Positions 6,480 to 8,371 of a stretch of DNA of 8,371 nt are shown in pieces (position 1 is the first letter of the stretch; each line of letters begins with the position of its first letter). This stretch comes from an uncultured Faecalibacterium sp. GTDB taxonomy: Bacteria; Bacillota; Clostridia; Oscillospirales; Ruminococcaceae. Location of the stretch: positions 1 to 8,371 of the forward strand of contig CAKSZM010000076.1 of assembly GCA_934525735.1 (NCBI GenBank), read 5' to 3'. The notes under the pieces are model-generated. The model did no database searches and had not been told where the DNA came from. It worked only from the letters and a program-made list of their open reading frames with translations. Both the position numbers and the translations under genes were made by a program.

Positions 6480-7285
6480 TGGAGGAAAACCTGGTGGAAC
6501 TTTCTGCCTGTATCGTAGTTTATAACGGCGCGGAGGAGGCGCTCCGGGCGGCGCAGACGGTGCTGGACTGCACCCGCCGCCACCCGCTGACATTGTATCT
6601 GGTGGACAACGCCAGCCCGGACGGAAGCGGCCGGCGCCTGACCGACGCCGCAAAGAACGGCACCCTGCGCACGGCCCCGGGCCAGAAGGTGCAGGTGCTC
6701 TGCCGCATGGAAAACGGCGGCTTCGGCACCGGGCACAACACGGTGCTCTCGCTGCTGCAGAGCCGGGTGCACTTCATCCTGAACCCGGATATCCAGCTGA
6801 CGGAGGACACCCTCAGCGACCTTGCCGACTGGATGGTGCAGCACCCCGGCGCGGTGATGGCCCGCCCGGCGCTGACCTTCCCGGACGGAACACCCCAGCG
6901 CCTGCCGCTGCGCCGGTGCAATGTGCGCGCCATGGTCTACCGCCAGCTGCCCTGCCTGAAGTTCTGGGCAAAGTACAACGAGCGCTACCTGATGGCGGAC
7001 ATAGACCTGACAAAGCCCACCGAAATCGAGTTCTGCACGGGCAGCTTCTCGGCGGTGGACACAGCGGTGTTCAAAGAAGTGGGCGGCTTCGACGAGAAGT
7101 ACTTCATGTACGTGGAAGACGCCGACCTCACCCAGAAAATGCGTACCAGGGGCAAAGCGTATCTGGTGCCCCAGTATACGGCCATCCATGCATGGCACCG
7201 GGCAGCGCACCGCAGCCTGAAGCCTTTTCTGTGGCAGCTGCGCAGCCTGATGCGCTATTTCTCCAAATGGGGCTTTGCATGGTAA
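6479..7285 (+). CDS. GT2 family glycosyltransferase, rhamnosyltransferase-like
   Basis: 268 aa, a single GT2 domain: LSACIVVYNG (8-17), LVDNASPDGS (41-50, nucleotide binding), NGGFGTGHN (79-87), LNPDIQL (101-107, the DxD-type position), CTGSFSAVD (186-194) and FMYVEDADLTQKMR (209-222) with the catalytic-base region EDAD. This motif set is typical of WbbL/RfbF-like rhamnosyltransferases, which transfer L-rhamnose from dTDP-rhamnose to a lipid-linked glycan. The C-terminal end (HAWHRAAHRSLKPFLWQ onward) is basic and aromatic and may touch the membrane. Its ATG shares one base with the stop of the previous gene (TAATG), so translation is likely coupled. However, no ribosome site fits that ATG, while GGAGG (6481-6485) sits 8 nt before an in-frame GTG at 6494, which would give a 263-aa protein starting just before the GT2 fold. 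A terminator follows directly, closing the two-gene operon. Donor and acceptor are inferred from family resemblance. Confidence 0.9.
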   Translation: MEENLVELSACIVVYNGAEEALRAAQTVLDCTRRHPLTLYLVDNASPDGSGRRLTDAAKNGTLRTAPGQKVQVLCRMENGGFGTGHNTVLSLLQSRVHFILNPDIQLTEDTLSDLADWMVQHPGAVMARPALTFPDGTPQRLPLRRCNVRAMVYRQLPCLKFWAKYNERYLMADIDLTKPTEIEFCTGSFSAVDTAVFKEVGGFDEKYFMYVEDADLTQKMRTRGKAYLVPQYTAIHAWHRAAHRSLKPFLWQLRSLMRYFSKWGFAW

Positions 7286-7300
7286 AATAAAAATCTTTGC

Positions 7301-7343
7301 AGCGGCTTTTCCGGAAATTTTGCCGGAAGAGCCGTTCTTTCTT
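7301..7343 (+). terminator. Intrinsic terminator after the glycosyltransferase operon
   Basis: Stem CGGCTTTTCCGG (7303-7314) with CCGGAAGAGCCG (7323-7334), 12 bp with one G-U pair, extendable by two weaker pairs, 8-nt loop, then the T-rich TTCTTTCTT (7335-7343). It starts 15 bases after the stop codon. Confidence 0.85.
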
Positions 7344-7370
7344 GCATTTTGTGTGAATTGATAGTAAAAT
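7342..7370 (+). promoter_or_regulatory. Weak upstream promoter candidate for rmlA
   Basis: TTGCAT (7342-7347), 17-bp spacer, TAAAAT (7365-7370). The -10 is good and the -35 matches only in TTG, overlapping the T tract of the preceding terminator. If used, it would give rmlA a leader of about 160 nt. Confidence 0.3.
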
Positions 7371-7427
7371 AAAGTGAACTGCTATCCCGTTTTGCCGCTT
7401 TGGGCACGGGTGGCAGCCCTGAAATTG

Positions 7428-7456
7428 TTGACAGCGGACGCAGCTCCGCTTTGAAT
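7428..7456 (+). promoter_or_regulatory. Promoter of rmlA with inverted repeat in the spacer
   Basis: Perfect -35 TTGACA (7428-7433), 17-bp spacer, -10 TTGAAT (7451-7456, four of six matches). The inverted repeat AGCGGA-N6-TCCGCT (7433-7450) fills the spacer exactly, where a bound regulator would block RNA polymerase. Expected start is near 7463. The operator role is inference. Confidence 0.6.
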
Positions 7457-7459
7457 CCA

Positions 7460-7492
7460 TACGTTGTCCGGACGTGTTGCCCGGACTGCGTA
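7460..7492 (+). other. Inverted repeat in the rmlA leader
   Basis: TACG-TT-GTCCGG (7460-7471) can pair with CCGGAC-TG-CGTA (7481-7492) around a 9-nt loop, interrupted by a T-T mismatch beside a T-G pair. There is no T tract after it, so it is not a terminator. It could be a leader hairpin that affects elongation or stability, or a DNA-binding site. Downstream, TGCACAACT occurs twice (7497-7505 and 7527-7535), flanking the ribosome site. Confidence 0.45.
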
Positions 7493-7535
7493 CAGCTGCA
7501 CAACTTTTCAATCTTTTTTAAAGGAGTGCACAACT

Positions 7536-8371
7536 ATGAAAGGCATTATTCTCGCCGGCGGCGCCGGCACCCGGCTTTACCCGCTGACCATGGTCACCAG
7601 CAAACAGCTGCTGCCGGTCTACGACAAGCCGATGATCTACTACCCCCTGTCCACGCTGATGCTGGCAGGCATTCAGGATATCCTGATCATCTCCACCCCC
7701 ACCGATACGCCCCGCTTTGAGGCGCTGCTGGGCGATGGCAGCCAGTACGGCATCCATCTGCAGTATAAAGTTCAGCCCTCCCCGGACGGTCTGGCACAGG
7801 CCTTCATCCTGGGCGAAGAGTTCATCGGCGACGATTGCTGCGCCATGATCCTGGGCGATAATATCTTCTACGGCAACGGCTTCTCCAAGATCCTGAAGAC
7901 GGCCGCTGCCAACGCCGAGAACAAGGGCCGCTGCACCGTGTTCGGCTACTATGTGCCGGATCCCGAGCGCTTCGGCATCGTGGAGTTCGACAAGGACGGC
8001 AAGGTGCTGAGCGTGGAAGAAAAGCCCCAGCATCCCAAGAGCAATTACGCCATCACCGGCCTGTACTTCTACAACAAGGAAGTGGTGCAGATGGCAAAGC
8101 AGGTCAAGCCCTCTGCCCGCGGCGAGCTGGAGATCACCACCCTGAACGATATGTACCTGAAGAAGGATGAGCTGGATGTGCAGCTGCTGGGCCGCGGCTT
8201 TGCATGGCTGGATACCGGCACGATGGACAGCCTTGTGGATGCTGCCGACTTCGTGCGCATGATCGAGAAGCGTCAGGGCATCAAGATCAGCGCCCCGGAG
8301 GAGATCGCCTTCAAGTACGGCTGGATCGACCGCGACACCCTGCTGGAAAGCGCCGAGCGCTACGGCAAGAG
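7536..8371 (+). CDS. rmlA: Glucose-1-phosphate thymidylyltransferase (3' end outside window)
   Basis: 278 codons are visible with no stop; the family is about 290-300 aa, so only the last few residues are missing. It joins dTTP and glucose-1-phosphate to dTDP-glucose and pyrophosphate in the cytoplasm, the first and feedback-controlled step towards dTDP-L-rhamnose. Signature motifs are all present: nucleotide loop LAGGAGTRL (6-14), [18 protein letters not shown] (22-39), [10 protein letters not shown] (81-90), metal Asp108 in LGDNIFYG (106-113), EEKP (161-164), and [10 protein letters not shown] (224-233) with the second metal Asp226. The start is ATG 7536, with AAGGAG (7521-7526) 9 nt upstream. 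The gene has its own leader and promoter region and is separated from the glycosyltransferases by a terminator. The other pathway genes (rmlB, rmlC, rmlD) are not in the window and would be expected to the right. Function is close to certain; use of the product for rhamnose rather than another dTDP-sugar is inference. Confidence 0.97.
   Translation, partial: MKGIILAGGAGTRLYPLTMVTSKQLLPVYDKPMIYYPLSTLMLAGIQDILIISTPTDTPRFEALLGDGSQYGIHLQYKVQPSPDGLAQAFILGEEFIGDDCCAMILGDNIFYGNGFSKILKTAAANAENKGRCTVFGYYVPDPERFGIVEFDKDGKVLSVEEKPQHPKSNYAITGLYFYNKEVVQMAKQVKPSARGELEITTLNDMYLKKDELDVQLLGRGFAWLDTGTMDSLVDAADFVRMIEKRQGIKISAPEEIAFKYGWIDRDTLLESAERYGK

Noticed and set aside
2826..6653. Very long minus-strand open frame (1275 codons)
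   Set aside because: It lies antisense to three genes with clear domains, has no family resemblance and is rich in His/Ala/Gly/Val, as expected for the antisense frame of GC-rich genes.
7400..7720. Open frame across the rmlA leader and start
   Set aside because: Out of frame with rmlA and contained in its leader and coding sequence; it is a shadow frame.
1..8371. CRISPR array, insertion sequence or rRNA
   Set aside because: No regularly spaced repeats, no transposase frame with terminal inverted repeats and no rRNA-like stretch seen.

Overview
The window looks like part of the chromosome of a GC-rich member of the Clostridia. The style of the genes points to the Oscillospiraceae/Ruminococcaceae (Faecalibacterium, Subdoligranulum or Gemmiger type). 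This is inferred from strong AGGAGG-like ribosome sites, sigma-A promoters, a GGDEF/REC/HD-GYP fusion and a SpoIID-like protein. No marker gene fixes the genus. The first ~570 bases are visibly more AT-rich than the rest and carry marks of a mobile element.

Left end (1-565): the C-terminal end of a tyrosine recombinase runs rightwards to a strong hairpin terminator. Facing it on the minus strand is an intact tRNA-Leu(CAA). A perfect 40-bp copy of the first half of this tRNA lies 146 bp further right, and the good tRNA promoter sits beside that broken copy, not beside the intact gene. The pattern reads as an integration scar: an element that uses the tRNA-Leu gene as attachment site, now reduced to 146 bp between two att cores.

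Middle (566-3929): a monocistronic signalling gene with its own sigma-A promoter and terminator encodes a 636-aa protein ordered Cys-rich N-terminal region, GGDEF, response-regulator receiver, HD-GYP. The GGDEF motif is degenerate (SGDEL) and the receiver has Arg in place of the conserved Lys, while the HD-GYP half looks intact. Next comes a secreted SpoIID/LytB-type protein with a TTG start, a clear signal peptide and an aromatic C-terminal tail; it probably cuts peptidoglycan glycan strands.

Right part (3930-8371): a surface-polysaccharide block. It holds a large protein with two GT2 glycosyltransferase domains behind a coiled coil, a second GT2 enzyme overlapping it by one base, a terminator, a structured leader of about 190 bases, and rmlA (glucose-1-phosphate thymidylyltransferase), cut off by the window end. 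RmlA makes dTDP-glucose, normally the first step to dTDP-L-rhamnose, and the glycosyltransferases resemble rhamnosyltransferase families. The block therefore probably makes a rhamnose-containing wall or capsule polymer, with the rest of the pathway to the right. I see no clearly new system; the most unusual items are the tRNA-Leu scar and the architecture of the signalling protein.
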